A stretch of DNA of 64,000 nt from Anaerospora hongkongensis (GTDB lineage Bacteria; Bacillota; Negativicutes; Sporomusales; DSM-15969), in contig NZ_SLUI01000017.1 in assembly GCF_004339805.1 (NCBI RefSeq), positions 1-64,000 of the forward strand. The letters run 5' to 3'. This document shows positions 12,001-18,013 of this stretch, piece after piece. Each line of letters opens with the position of its first letter. Position 1 is the first letter of the stretch. The position numbers were made by a program, and so were the translations under genes. The notes beneath the pieces were generated by a model. The model did no database searches. It was not told the DNA's origin and was given only the letters and a program-made list of their open reading frames with translations.

Positions 12001-14124
12001 ATTCATGTAACCGCCAACAACGGCCAAATTGTCAGTGCAGTTCCGCACGGCATGGTTGATGCTGAGCAGGCGGAAGTCAATCAGGATAGATTAGCCGAAT
12101 TCGATGCGGTACAAGATACTGTTAAGCCATACCAGTATAACGTCGAGCGCAACTACCGCGAATACTGGCAGCTCCTGCAGCACGGAAAAGTTGTTAATGG
12201 CAGTTTTGTGCTTAACAGCGATGCGATAACCGATTTCAAAGATCGGGCGGCAGCAAATCTTGGTATCGATAATCCGACCGATGCTCAAGTGCGAGCCTAT
12301 GCCGGCAGCTATTACAAAGATGTGACCAATGTATTCACCGATGCCATGGGCAGTAAGTGGGCAGAGCGAACGGAATTTAAACAGTATAATGAAAACTATA
12401 CCTTTGTCATTACCGGTACACCCACCACTGGGAGAAGTTCTTTACGGGCAGCAGCCCCAACAGCGTCAACAGGTGGAAGAACCTATCAGGAACTCATTGA
12501 GGGCGCGGACTGGACACCGAAGTACGAATTTAATAATACCCCGGCAGTATACGCTCCCAATATTGATGCAGGCGAAGGCAAGAAAGTGACTTTCAGCGGA
12601 ACCAATACAGGCAACGGAATGCCGTCACAGACAATTACTGAGATTCCGTTAACACCTGAGGAAAAAGCGAAAGTTCTGACCGTTGCTGATCAACTGCCAG
12701 AAGACTTCCATATTGAAGGGGACAAGCTTGTTATTAAGCAAGCTACGCCGGTATTTGTCAGCAGTGACGATATTGTCAATGTTGATTATGAATCTTCCAT
12801 TAGCCTTGCCAGCTGGGAAGATCTGAAAATTGGGCACCTCTCTTCGCCAGGAAATATTAAATTAAGTGCCAACAGGGACATTCTCAATGTATCGACTGAT
12901 CCCGTGGCGATTACCGGCGGCACGAATCTCGAACTTAACGCAGGGCGCAATATTGGCACCGCGGAGAAGGCCTTGACGATTGGTACGACAGGAACAGTAA
13001 AGGCGCAAGCAAAAAATAATATTTACTTATCCCGTCCTACCGGTGATATAAACTATACGTCGATAGCTGCAGGCAATATTGTTTCTCTCCAAGCGGATGC
13101 CGGAAGTATTATGCACCAAGGAAGCGGCGGCGGTATTATTGCCGATAAGCTGATTACGAAGAGTGCCGGTGAACAAATCCTGACAGGCGATAACACTATC
13201 CTGGAATTTACTGCAGCCAATGAAACCGGAGATATTGTACTTGTCAATACAGCCGATACTCTCAATGTCCGCGGAATCGTGCAGGGCAATGGCGGTACCG
13301 TCCTCACCAATTCAGGAGCAATTCAGATGACAGGAAAGACGATTGCCGACTCGCTCGACGTAACAAGCCAGAGCGGATCAATTGAAGTAACCGATGCAAG
13401 CATTAAAGAAAGTGTCGTGTTTACTGCCGATAGCATCACTGTCAACAATCTGACTCACACCGGAGAGAACCCGCTTCACATCACTGCCACAGGACAGGAT
13501 AACGAAATGGCGGATACTATCTCCATGAATCTTCAATCCGATACAGGTATTGTTTTCGATAAACTGACAGGCGATAAAATCCGCATCAATGGACAAACCG
13601 ATGAACTTAGCTTCTATAATACGACGGTAGGCAGCAGAGCTGATTTCAATAACAGCCATGCGACAGTCATCGCCGACAACCTTCATAAGAAACTATTTGG
13701 TGATGCATCATTGCAGATTTATCCGCAGAATAAGCCGTTCTATTTGCTTATGGGGAAAGATAATAAGATGTCTACCAATGCATTTATCGTAAATTATGAT
13801 AATGATTTCATCGTTAATGCATTTGATACGGAAAACAGCTTTATTCGTGTATCTGAAAAACTTTCCAACCGCTTTATCCAAGGACCGGCAGTAGCACGGA
13901 GCAATAATCCGCTGGAGAATATCGCCAAACGGGGGACCCCGACGATTTACCCCGAATCCCATTCGGGTAGTACCAATACCAATATCGTCTTCCATAAAGA
14001 CAGTGTGGTAAATGTAGACATTACCGGGCTGCCGGAAGAGACTTCTCCGATTGATAAAGAGATAATAGCTCAGCCAGACATATTGGACGGCAAGCTTACG
14101 GAAGACAAACGCGACACAGAATAA
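1..14124 (+). CDS. Giant TpsA-type filamentous adhesin / leukotoxin-like exoprotein, 5' end outside window
   Basis: The reading frame is open from the first base, so the N-terminus (signal peptide and TPS secretion domain) lies upstream; 4707 residues are visible. The protein is built from Ala/Gly/Val/Asn/Thr-rich short beta-strand repeats, as expected for a secreted right-handed beta-helix, and I saw no cysteine in it. The first 1100 residues consist of near-identical units of about 402 residues, each with a Lys-rich hydrophilic linker. Residues about 1350-2450 carry roughly 100-residue repeats marked by a motif like N-x-D-T-x-A-(F/Y)-I-G. A helical segment interrupts the helix near residues 3065-3170, and a Trp/Tyr-rich part lies near 3660-3780. 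The gene is followed by a TpsB transporter, the usual two-partner arrangement. It resembles the LktA-like filamentous adhesins annotated in Negativicutes and Fusobacteria. Adhesion is inferred from the family; no enzymatic domain was recognised. Confidence 0.85.
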   Translation, partial: GVTAANETDAKAAGDGSAGGRIGTDKDGKPVTSTASIGIGAGVAINTVTATTSASIGAADHEAGSVEVRAIAHKEGNIAQSSDFTAEAVSGAAGGKVGLAGSFALNSVTSTATAEIKDGATIAVHQDAENTGSVTIEAENRTTRSASATPQGKGASGGSLGMGASVALNIGANSALAKIAGGADVTGAGDVSLAAAGFHTITTKAEAGASGGIALTPVVAMNSVDNQATAIVEKRTGSAEDVAENLLTVGSLSVSATNSATGVTEAKGAADGSKAAIGAAVAINIANDKAFATTGRNITAGGDVVFHADNQSKTEANAIASAAGGTPAKDDGSVSNGKNVDSLVKEQTDFAQKDKTEKKEAASAQTSEGKLAVAAAVGVNLSDSSAVAATPDGVTIKASGKFGVIAANETDAKAAGDGSASGRIGTDKDGKPVTGTAAIGIGAGVAINTVTATTSASIGAAHHEAGSVEVRAIAHKEGNIAQSSDFTAEAISGAAGGKVGLAGSFALNSVTSTATAEIKDGATIAVHQDAENTGSISIEAENRTTSKASATPQGKGVTGGSLGLGASIAMNIETNKAIAELSGHITGADDVTLKALGNHVIRTTAEAGAAGGIAITPVVGLSVVDNIATAKIDEIGNDNLLDVTGDINVSASNTGDTITIAKGAADGGKAAVGLAIAVNVINDAANAMTARNINAGGNVTFDAKASGSAAADATASAAGGKADTSSKATPADSQEQGGVDKSIEEQTSFGQSQQGKTDGEKKKAGSASTSEGKLAVAAAVGVNVADTKAEAYTMDGRTINAGGKLTVAAAHFADDSAKADGAAVGTASVGIGAAVAINTVDASSSATIGIAEHHVKGAEVRAEALDDKTSLFSAEAMSGAGAGKVGIAGSFALNSVDNTAQAQIKTGAKVNAHEGDIAIFAETLTSHSARAMPTEGVTTGGSKLGVGASVALNLVDESTIATIAQDAQVLDAGKLSIHAVSASDTFTEAKAGAAGGIAIDAVVAMTKLTQTTQATIAQDAIVTTHDDTSISAKTSGKNEAIAAGDTKSEKVGVGASAAVILSNSGASVPLAAAVIDGEVTSGGGLELIAKADRSYSALSTASAKGALNKEDVNPSNASAKTLQDNQSSQKGTPGGGKVKIAAALGTVYTNDDVEAVITDGRNISANGALTVAAENKSDVTALGSGEAVDPLTATGIGVGVAMTINRSETTATIGDGVIIEKAGDLTVSAVSVQNANAEAVAGAGAKSVGVAGALAVTDSEVNTKAAVSQDVFIKDAGSTAVTAANTSILDANAWSVAVAGKVGVGAAVGVVAADHNVNAAIANNVTINASGSLAVTSDNHIYSNAEAVTVGAGSKVGGAAAVAVNIISTQTDAHIATGSEIDADGTTSVEADASETATTRAAGAGAGGTAGVAASGATTVLNTDTKAYIDHNVNINQADALGSNAAQSVNVKAEDHTSVVGTGGAGAVGGTAGIGAGADIGVINKDTTAFIGHDTKVNAGNSVSVEAIASETVRSIAASGAGGGTAGIAGAASVYTINNATTAFIGTMADVKADGNVKVAAKDDTEANLIGGSGAFGGTAGVGASAGAAVINKDTQAYIADNASVTALGNQAAMNAETGEYQENFHNPLSTDVQDGNVTMPGVEEDDQYWSQVDDLNLLTKIRTTTAETTAIKGIAVTATSKNDIKASVAAGAGGGTAGVAGSGAVTIINNDTKAFIGDNTKINNDNAKAGADQSVMVAAGTDHYHLGIAGSVAAGGTVGVGPGAQVAVTTLHTDAHIGKNTEVKAAEDVKVTAKAEENMLTVVAAAAGGGMVGVAGAFDVTIMNSNTSAYIDQAAKISADNNVLVAASDKTSSAAISGSAGLGFGAAGVGGSLQVTVINKDTTAYIAQGATVDGKANGTSDLTVYKDQANGSRTTDDSFQGVAVQADSSEELVDVVASGAAGLYAGVAGAVSVNTVTSNTDAHIAESANVNTDQANVGSDQSVNVSAVNDLEIFSVGGSVAGGLVGVSGGVDVGVISNNTTAYIGNGANVKAADSIAVNALATKEIDSFAVSASTGVVGVAGGVSVYSIGSGLSDDAKNSLNSNNGGNAQGYADEQLKKNHVSTLFQGYSDSNVSGVSTALANQTKDFSVTKNVEATTVPGGTSAFIGDNATISAGKDVTINAKDMVDYRVMNGGGALGVTHGVGGAVGVLTLDANTDAHIGKNVILSSGGTVAVKAGTKHNLESDAYASAGGLLNALGAAANYVDDDTNTTAYIGENGQLTVNHLTVGADASTTTDSKAINASIGGVALGASVSITNLNGDTTAFIGSGAAIDATGDINVRATDEDNAHAAAEGGAAGYLGGLGASVALVNDTGNTTAFIGDNSQIKSANSIGITAVSVDSGMEARAVGVGVGLVGAGAAVAVSDVDSTTTAYTGKNVQIGETGKHVGAIQISASGDSDATAYTLAGAAGIGAGSGSVATANVDNKVNAALGTANQVANTGNIVVTALGKENADAKAAGYDVGALAVGASVAKANVDSTINAQVNSSVLLSTGNVTVAATHEVPAGEYTAKSDAVAAGGGLIGVKATDSSAKTNSDVNASIETGTRIYAGQGITVEAVNDTRQSADVSGIVGGLIAAGSNNADASSNTSTTAIIGDVNFTGGDVKIHADGTDDNYAEATAGSGGLAAGAAADAETHAYNRTLAQIGKGATGNAIAATNLKIKAEHLTKFNSKSDSMNAAAVGFSGAFAHNDVDTAVEAKVADNTVIVTTGKTGIDIASVNKVQQDYIGDNAKGGAGGVFNGSSVESNSNITQDSSVTIGENASLAALGMPWYDQPVITLEAANEITTSDEVVLTTGGVAQKPFAESNTTANLDADVTVGANAKIISIGGIDITTYGNNRLVNTALVKTYGGVGFAGGSTNSILDSTQEVNINKNAYLLGYGNINIAAGAGRSGDSNMSVIAVTDVYNYTALPLHTTHSAYAELKNNNNLNIANGAAISGLQNVKLAAEDGGINVKASGTGHNPYLDALAFLGISKSESDGKSKTVSSGTLNQNGVVKAGIENEKTVNIDRNGNITFGQTKDQANLVNSLEQQIDKLKLAFDKAPTNVEKLELVSRIAVLEKMKKQDISGQETTYNPANDLTNQINTLKQALASAATAAEKEDIQAQIDTFEILKSAIANKDVDLIKVDPIMTAGGNVTLAADAINGTGTVTAYGAPKITITNASNKYLQVNGLTIANQDPGGAVSFTGSAGKGALTVQEIGKNGTPEINIRNTYDTSSNGPAIFLTGNVSNLRGDVNIFNQSGAVAQFSDVRAKAIGIEVPNSTFVVNNPGFYFAGGAPEGFLNYLNILPSTEKKAIDLITNVYYKDEFNNWVKSNPKIVENGEGEFTDFTWSYFLADSLDKQREHHIDKPGHDFWASSPGGITYVVGQFPNKPADWEEPGGVLSTVVFYGHGFYGTTLTPSYQGNLNSYLTKTAGYDESAVKSQIGNKATIAGGSIAINAKYIDVNGTIKSGMARDFSVKINENLDGWIAQQSALGVTGEVEIPKAYWSVIDNGDRTPTMTYNFSTNQIQVDDMNVTNGYVSLRGHILSTNTLGNIEVMTGYGDVDVVNKSSKALTIRNIDTSSNNIAQVKIADTAKLQPSGNALTTWYVYDMKQGGVSIYESTTGASDYTGATLKYFTSGNGAQWYNPVANQRYQWTQTAELSRTWDSSAYYLTEAAQPTEWKWSIPAGNGANDPWTYTSGIVMGSASDPYYTQTIDVDTNKFGNSMQTKTFHFRDGDWLLGMPDSGEWTVVVPTEAKLTAVSSVKADNPFKIQFHSGDGTIKTTSSVNIDSAAGIVIDGQVKNVVGDVSLAASGKNMGVSQTAGASVVTNNLNISADNNIGSSAQALAVDLKGSLTAVSGKGSIYIDAPQTSLTIAKAHGAGDIVLTAAGDLHSVKLGSNAGATPAVKGANVDLVSLTGAIGSEENNFTFEAVSTTDSNGKVTNGTINAHARGDISLQQTNGDMRIDEIKSEEGNIHVTANNGQIVSAVPHGMVDAEQAEVNQDRLAEFDAVQDTVKPYQYNVERNYREYWQLLQHGKVVNGSFVLNSDAITDFKDRAAANLGIDNPTDAQVRAYAGSYYKDVTNVFTDAMGSKWAERTEFKQYNENYTFVITGTPTTGRSSLRAAAPTASTGGRTYQELIEGADWTPKYEFNNTPAVYAPNIDAGEGKKVTFSGTNTGNGMPSQTITEIPLTPEEKAKVLTVADQLPEDFHIEGDKLVIKQATPVFVSSDDIVNVDYESSISLASWEDLKIGHLSSPGNIKLSANRDILNVSTDPVAITGGTNLELNAGRNIGTAEKALTIGTTGTVKAQAKNNIYLSRPTGDINYTSIAAGNIVSLQADAGSIMHQGSGGGIIADKLITKSAGEQILTGDNTILEFTAANETGDIVLVNTADTLNVRGIVQGNGGTVLTNSGAIQMTGKTIADSLDVTSQSGSIEVTDASIKESVVFTADSITVNNLTHTGENPLHITATGQDNEMADTISMNLQSDTGIVFDKLTGDKIRINGQTDELSFYNTTVGSRADFNNSHATVIADNLHKKLFGDASLQIYPQNKPFYLLMGKDNKMSTNAFIVNYDNDFIVNAFDTENSFIRVSEKLSNRFIQGPAVARSNNPLENIAKRGTPTIYPESHSGSTNTNIVFHKDSVVNVDITGLPEETSPIDKEIIAQPDILDGKLTEDKRDTE
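10..2424 (+). repeat. Two tandem ~1206-bp coding repeats in the adhesin gene
   Basis: The codons starting at base 10 recur at base 1216 (offset 1206 bp, 402 codons) with very high nucleotide identity; for example the GSFALNSVTSTATAEI segment is almost base-identical near 301 and 1507. The segment around SEGKLAVAAAVGVN recurs at 1099 and 2308 (offset 1209). A third, more diverged unit follows. The low divergence suggests recent duplication or gene conversion, and the array may continue upstream of the window. Confidence 0.85.
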
Positions 14125-14140
14125 TCTCAATTCAACCAGT

Positions 14141-14170
14141 CAGCCTGCACCCTTATGTAGGTGCAGGCTG
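14141..14170 (+). promoter_or_regulatory. Intercistronic hairpin between tpsA and tpsB
   Basis: An 11-bp perfect inverted repeat (CAGCCTGCACC / GGTGCAGGCTG) has an 8-nt loop and no U-tract. It lies 17 nt after the adhesin stop codon and just ahead of the TpsB ribosome-binding site. A role in mRNA processing, 3'-end protection or partial attenuation that lowers transporter dose is inference. Confidence 0.6.
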
Positions 14171-14198
14171 AAATTACGGAGTGAAAGGCAGAATACAA

Positions 14199-15743
14199 AT
14201 GGATAAAAGACAACGTACAAAAGCGCTGCTCGCCCTCCTGCTGTGCTTAAGCACTACAGTCGGACATGCTGAAGAAGTTATCTCACCGGATGATGCAGAA
14301 GCCAAGCAAAGTGTGCTTCAAGAAGAGACAAAGCAAGAAGCCCCCGAGAGTGTTTATATTCATACTATCGTCACAACCCGGTCGGACATTCTGACACCAG
14401 ACGAACTTAAAGCTATTACCGGCAAATATGAAGGACGATCTGTATCCATCAGCGAGTTATCTCAGGCCGTACAAGAAATTAACAGCCTTTATACAAAAAA
14501 ACAATTTGTTACATCAAAAGCTATCTTACAGCCGCAAAAAATAACAGATGGTATTTTAAAAATTGATTTGGTCGAAGGCCGCATCGGCAAGATTATCGTG
14601 GAAGGCAATAAAACCACACGGGAAAAATACATAAAAGACCGGATTAAGCTGCAAAGCGGGGAATTTGTCAGACTAGATGCCTTGAACGAGGTGATTTATC
14701 GCTTCAATCAGACAAATGATGTTCGTCTCCAAGTGGAACTCAAGGCCGGTGAACTGCCGGGCACTACAGACTGCATCTTCCGCATCGCTGAACCGGAAGT
14801 TACACAGACTATTTTATTTACTGACAACAGTGGTCGTGATACGATTGGTCTTTACCGAGTCGGACTAACCTATATCCATAACAGTCTCACGGGAAACAGG
14901 GACAAAATCGCACTTACCGGACTGAATTCCCACGGCACGACGGCAGGTGCTTTCGTCTATAGTCAGGCTATCGATACTAAGGGAACGAGGCTCAGCCTGA
15001 CCTATGATTCCAATCAAGTGACAATGATTTCTGGCCCGCTTCAAAGTCTGGATATCCAAGGCGATTCCTCCGACATAGGCCTGATCCTCAATCATCCGAA
15101 AATTGTGCATCCTGATTTTAAACTGGAATTGATTGCGGAAGGGCACCAAAAGAAATCAGCAACCTCCTTCTCCGGGGAATCCTTACTTGAGACTAAGCTG
15201 AAAACGCTTGTTGTCGGTGCAGCAACGCAATACAACAAAGAAAATAGCGTGCTATATAATAGACAGGATGTAACGAGAGGATTTGTCGAAGGTGGCCAGT
15301 CTTTCACTAAGTACAACTTCTATGTAGTTGAGCAACGGGCAATCAAAAAGGATAGGCTGCTTACCCTTCGCTTCAATGGACAGTGGACTCCAACCAACGA
15401 CCGTCCGCTGCCGTCATCAGAACAATTCTCACTGGGAGGCTCGGGTACGGTCAGAGGATATGATGAAGGGTTTACCAGCGGCAATAGGGGCTATCTTGTA
15501 AGTGCAGAGCTTAGTTTTCCAACTGCTTCAGCAAAAGTAAAAGGGAATGCTTTTATCGACCATGGCGGAGTGTACCCTTACGCGGGTAACTGGGAAAGCG
15601 GCAATACGTACTTGACAGGTATCGGGGTAGGTGCCAACATTGCTTTTTCTCCTAAAACATCAGGTAAAGTTTACATTGCTGCCCCTCTTAGCGGTGAAGA
15701 CCGATCTATCCATATTCATGCTTCCGTACAATTTGTCTTATAA
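14199..15743 (+). CDS. TpsB outer-membrane transporter (ShlB/FhaC/HecB family)
   Basis: Outer-membrane pore expected to secrete the adhesin encoded just upstream. A signal peptide covers residues 1 to about 24 (cleavage near GHA-EE). Two POTRA-like domains follow (about 51-127 and 128-200), with the ShlB-type YTxKxFVTSKA pattern in the first. A C-terminal barrel carries the conserved VRGY motif near residue 418, the lid-loop signature of Omp85/TpsB proteins. The length (514 aa) fits the family. I chose ATG 14199, which has AAAGG 10 nt upstream; an in-frame GTG at 14181 is possible but has no good binding site. The partnership with the adhesin rests on adjacency and family knowledge. Confidence 0.9.
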   Translation: MDKRQRTKALLALLLCLSTTVGHAEEVISPDDAEAKQSVLQEETKQEAPESVYIHTIVTTRSDILTPDELKAITGKYEGRSVSISELSQAVQEINSLYTKKQFVTSKAILQPQKITDGILKIDLVEGRIGKIIVEGNKTTREKYIKDRIKLQSGEFVRLDALNEVIYRFNQTNDVRLQVELKAGELPGTTDCIFRIAEPEVTQTILFTDNSGRDTIGLYRVGLTYIHNSLTGNRDKIALTGLNSHGTTAGAFVYSQAIDTKGTRLSLTYDSNQVTMISGPLQSLDIQGDSSDIGLILNHPKIVHPDFKLELIAEGHQKKSATSFSGESLLETKLKTLVVGAATQYNKENSVLYNRQDVTRGFVEGGQSFTKYNFYVVEQRAIKKDRLLTLRFNGQWTPTNDRPLPSSEQFSLGGSGTVRGYDEGFTSGNRGYLVSAELSFPTASAKVKGNAFIDHGGVYPYAGNWESGNTYLTGIGVGANIAFSPKTSGKVYIAAPLSGEDRSIHIHASVQFVL

Positions 15744-15776
15744 AATTATTACAATGGTTAATCAATGCATTACTTT

Positions 15777-15818
15777 AATCACCCTGCAACAGAAATGTTG
15801 GTAGGGTGATTTTTTTTT
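15777..15818 (+). terminator. Rho-independent terminator after tpsB
   Basis: Stem ATCACCCT / AGGGTGAT with an inner CAAC/GTTG extension, followed by a run of eight or more T. It lies 34 nt past the TpsB stop codon and closes the tpsA-tpsB unit. Confidence 0.85.
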
Positions 15819-15984
15819 AGAAAACATAGCCATTTTAATCAGCTTATGAAAAAAACAAACAATTATCTTAATATTTTTAATTCTGCAAATATAAGCGTTA
15901 ATTTACAATAAAGTTACAATAAAAGTTGCAGTAACAATGGGTACACCATCTTATCTTGGTTGATTGGAGCAAAATAGAAGAGTT

Positions 15985-16026
15985 ACGGCTTTTAGGATGG
16001 ATTTTCCTATGCCGTGTCTTTTTTTT
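15985..16026 (+). terminator. Terminator-like hairpin upstream of the ABC operon (attenuator or small RNA end)
   Basis: ACGGC pairs with GCCGT and inside it TAGGA pairs with TCCTA; the stem is followed directly by TCTTTTTTTT. Since the tpsB terminator lies 170 bp upstream, this second one must end a separate short transcript, or act as a leader attenuator for the downstream transporter operon. Confidence 0.6.
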
Positions 16027-16078
16027 CTGAGCGCATGACGGGTTAGCTTTATACCAACGGCCTGAAGAAATTAATTAC

Positions 16079-16114
16079 AAGATAAATATTCTAAATATAT
16101 CAAATATTTATCTT
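16079..16114. promoter_or_regulatory. Perfect 12-bp inverted repeat, candidate operator
   Basis: Arms AAGATAAATATT and AATATTTATCTT are exact reverse complements separated by 12 nt. They sit about 70 bp before the first gene of the oligogalacturonide operon. The geometry suits a dimeric or tetrameric repressor. No regulator gene is adjacent, so the binding protein is unknown. Confidence 0.5.
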
Positions 16115-16184
16115 AATAAATCTAATTCCCGGAAAGATGTTTTTTTTTTAGAATATAAGTAAGAACTAAAACGAAGGTGATAAT

Positions 16185-17147
16185 GTGCAATTGCCGTTGA
16201 AGCGAAAGGCCCAGGAACAATTGGGTTACACACCGCAAAAACGCACTAAAGAACAGAAAAAAATAGATATTGAAAAATTGTTCCCTTATTTTTTCATCGC
16301 ACCCGCAATTTTACTTATTGCAAGCTTTTGGTTTTATCCTTTGGCTAATGTGTTTTATTACAGTTTACAAAATTATAATGCGAATACTCCCTTTTATAAT
16401 GGTTTTGCCGGATTGGATAACTTTAAGACAATATTGTTTGATGATCCGCAGTTTTTACCTAGTCTAATTAATTCTTTCAAATGGGTAGTTTCCCAAGTGT
16501 CGCTGCAGGTAATTTTGGGGCTTAGTATTGCACTTACCTTAAATCAGAAATTTAAAGGAAGAACATTTTTACGGGCCATGGCCTTTACTCCCTGGGCCAT
16601 CTCCGGCGTTTTGACATCGGTTATGTGGTCGTTGATGTATAACGAGCATATGGGGGTTGTTAACGATTTATTTATGAAGCTGAATTTAATTTCCCACAAA
16701 TACGCCTGGGTAGCCGATTTAGATACTGTTTTCTCGGCAGTGGTTGTGGCCGAATTGTGGAGGGGGATTCCTTTTTTTTCAATAACATTGCTTTCGGCTT
16801 TACAGGGAATTCCGGAAGAATTATATGAAGCGGCCCGGGTAGATGGTGCGGGAAGAGTAAAAACATTTTTCCATATCACTTTACCACAATTGAAAAATAC
16901 GCTGGTATTGACAACCTTGTTGCGATGCGTATGGGAATATAACAATGTTGACTTGATTTTTAACCTTACCGGCGGGGGCCCGGCCCATCACACAACAACA
17001 CTTACGATGTATGTAGCTGAACTGGCTATCCGGGAAAATAATTTTGGTTATGGTTCAGCAATTACAGTAGTATCGTTTGTCATTTTACTGATTTTTGCAA
17101 TGACTTATCTGAAATTGAGCCGCATGGAAAGAGGTGCCGAAGGATGA
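16185..17147 (+). CDS. togM: Sugar ABC transporter permease, MalF/TogM-like
   Basis: Inner-membrane permease subunit of a binding-protein-dependent carbohydrate importer (320 aa). It shows about six hydrophobic segments, the first being YFFIAPAILLIASFWFYPLA. The EAA motif (EAARVDGAGRVKTFF) near residues 212-226 is the site that contacts the ATPase. Start GTG follows AAGGTGA by four bases. Its stop codon overlaps the start of the next permease (ATGA), so the two are translationally coupled. Assignment to oligogalacturonide uptake comes from the lyase gene in the same operon, by analogy with togMNAB of Dickeya; the permease alone only supports a carbohydrate importer. Confidence 0.85.
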   Translation: MQLPLKRKAQEQLGYTPQKRTKEQKKIDIEKLFPYFFIAPAILLIASFWFYPLANVFYYSLQNYNANTPFYNGFAGLDNFKTILFDDPQFLPSLINSFKWVVSQVSLQVILGLSIALTLNQKFKGRTFLRAMAFTPWAISGVLTSVMWSLMYNEHMGVVNDLFMKLNLISHKYAWVADLDTVFSAVVVAELWRGIPFFSITLLSALQGIPEELYEAARVDGAGRVKTFFHITLPQLKNTLVLTTLLRCVWEYNNVDLIFNLTGGGPAHHTTTLTMYVAELAIRENNFGYGSAITVVSFVILLIFAMTYLKLSRMERGAEG

Positions 17148-17980
17148 GCCTTAGTCCGAGAATATCTGAACGTTTAATCACATTGTATTTGCCGCTGTTC
17201 ATGACAATGGTATTCATTTTATTTCCATTTTACTGGACAATGAATACGGCATTAAAGCCGGAGGGGGATATCCTGCAAACCCCTTTGGCATACATACCCA
17301 ACCATCTGACAATTGATAATTTTATCAACGCCTGGAATAACGTAGGCTTTTCTAAGTTTTTTAAAAACAGCTTATTCTTGGCTCTTTGTACAGTACTTTC
17401 CGTTGTGACTTGTGCTACTTTAGTGGGATATTCGCTGAGCCGGTATCGTTTCAAGGGAAAACGCGTATTTATGATGCTTTTATTATGTACGCAGTTTGTT
17501 CCAGGCGCCATGCTGATTATTCCGCTATTTATTATCTTTAAGAATCTTGGACTGATCAGTAATCCCTTGTCACTTATTCTGGTTTACACAACTTTTCAAA
17601 TCCCTTTTAATTCTATTCTCATGAACGGTTTTATTACAAGTGTGCCCAAACAACTAGAAGAGGCGGCCATGGTCGATGGCTGCAGCCGCCTGCAGGCGAT
17701 TTACCATGTGGTTTTACCGCTGCTGCTTCCAGGTATTGTAGCTACCGGCGTATTTACCTTCATTTATGCCTGGAATGAGTTCCTGTTTGCCTTTATGTTC
17801 ATGAATAAGCATGCCAACTTTACACTTTCCATTGGGTTAAGTTATATGATGGGTGAGTTTAACATTAATTACGGCGCTTTAGCTGCCGGCAGCGTAATTG
17901 CCTTAATCCCGGCTATTGCTATGTTCGCTTATGTACAACGTTATTTAGTAAACGGCTTAGGTGGTGCGGTGAAGGGATAA
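17144..17980 (+). CDS. togN: Sugar ABC transporter permease, MalG/TogN-like
   Basis: Second permease subunit (278 aa), carrying the EAA loop EEAAMVDGCSRLQAIYH that docks on the ATPase, and about six membrane spans. It starts inside the stop codon of the preceding permease, which favours equimolar synthesis. The lipoprotein gene follows after 33 nt. The family fits MalG-type permeases; the substrate is inferred from the operon. Confidence 0.85.
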   Translation: MSLSPRISERLITLYLPLFMTMVFILFPFYWTMNTALKPEGDILQTPLAYIPNHLTIDNFINAWNNVGFSKFFKNSLFLALCTVLSVVTCATLVGYSLSRYRFKGKRVFMMLLLCTQFVPGAMLIIPLFIIFKNLGLISNPLSLILVYTTFQIPFNSILMNGFITSVPKQLEEAAMVDGCSRLQAIYHVVLPLLLPGIVATGVFTFIYAWNEFLFAFMFMNKHANFTLSIGLSYMMGEFNINYGALAAGSVIALIPAIAMFAYVQRYLVNGLGGAVKG

Positions 17981-18013
17981 TCCTTCACTAGAATAAATAG
18001 GAGTGATGCATGT

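Larger units (their letters stand above)
15819..16184. other. AT-rich intergenic region before the pectin-fragment operon
   Basis: No protein-coding gene was recognised here. The region holds a terminator-like hairpin (15985-16026) and a perfect 12-bp inverted repeat (16079-16114), listed separately. I looked for cyclic-di-GMP, TPP and cobalamin riboswitch signatures and saw none. Confidence 0.6.

Noticed and set aside
15890..16026. Cyclic-di-GMP (GEMM) riboswitch in front of the importer operon
   Set aside because: Considered because of the terminator hairpin, but the conserved GEMM core and tetraloop-receptor sequences are absent.
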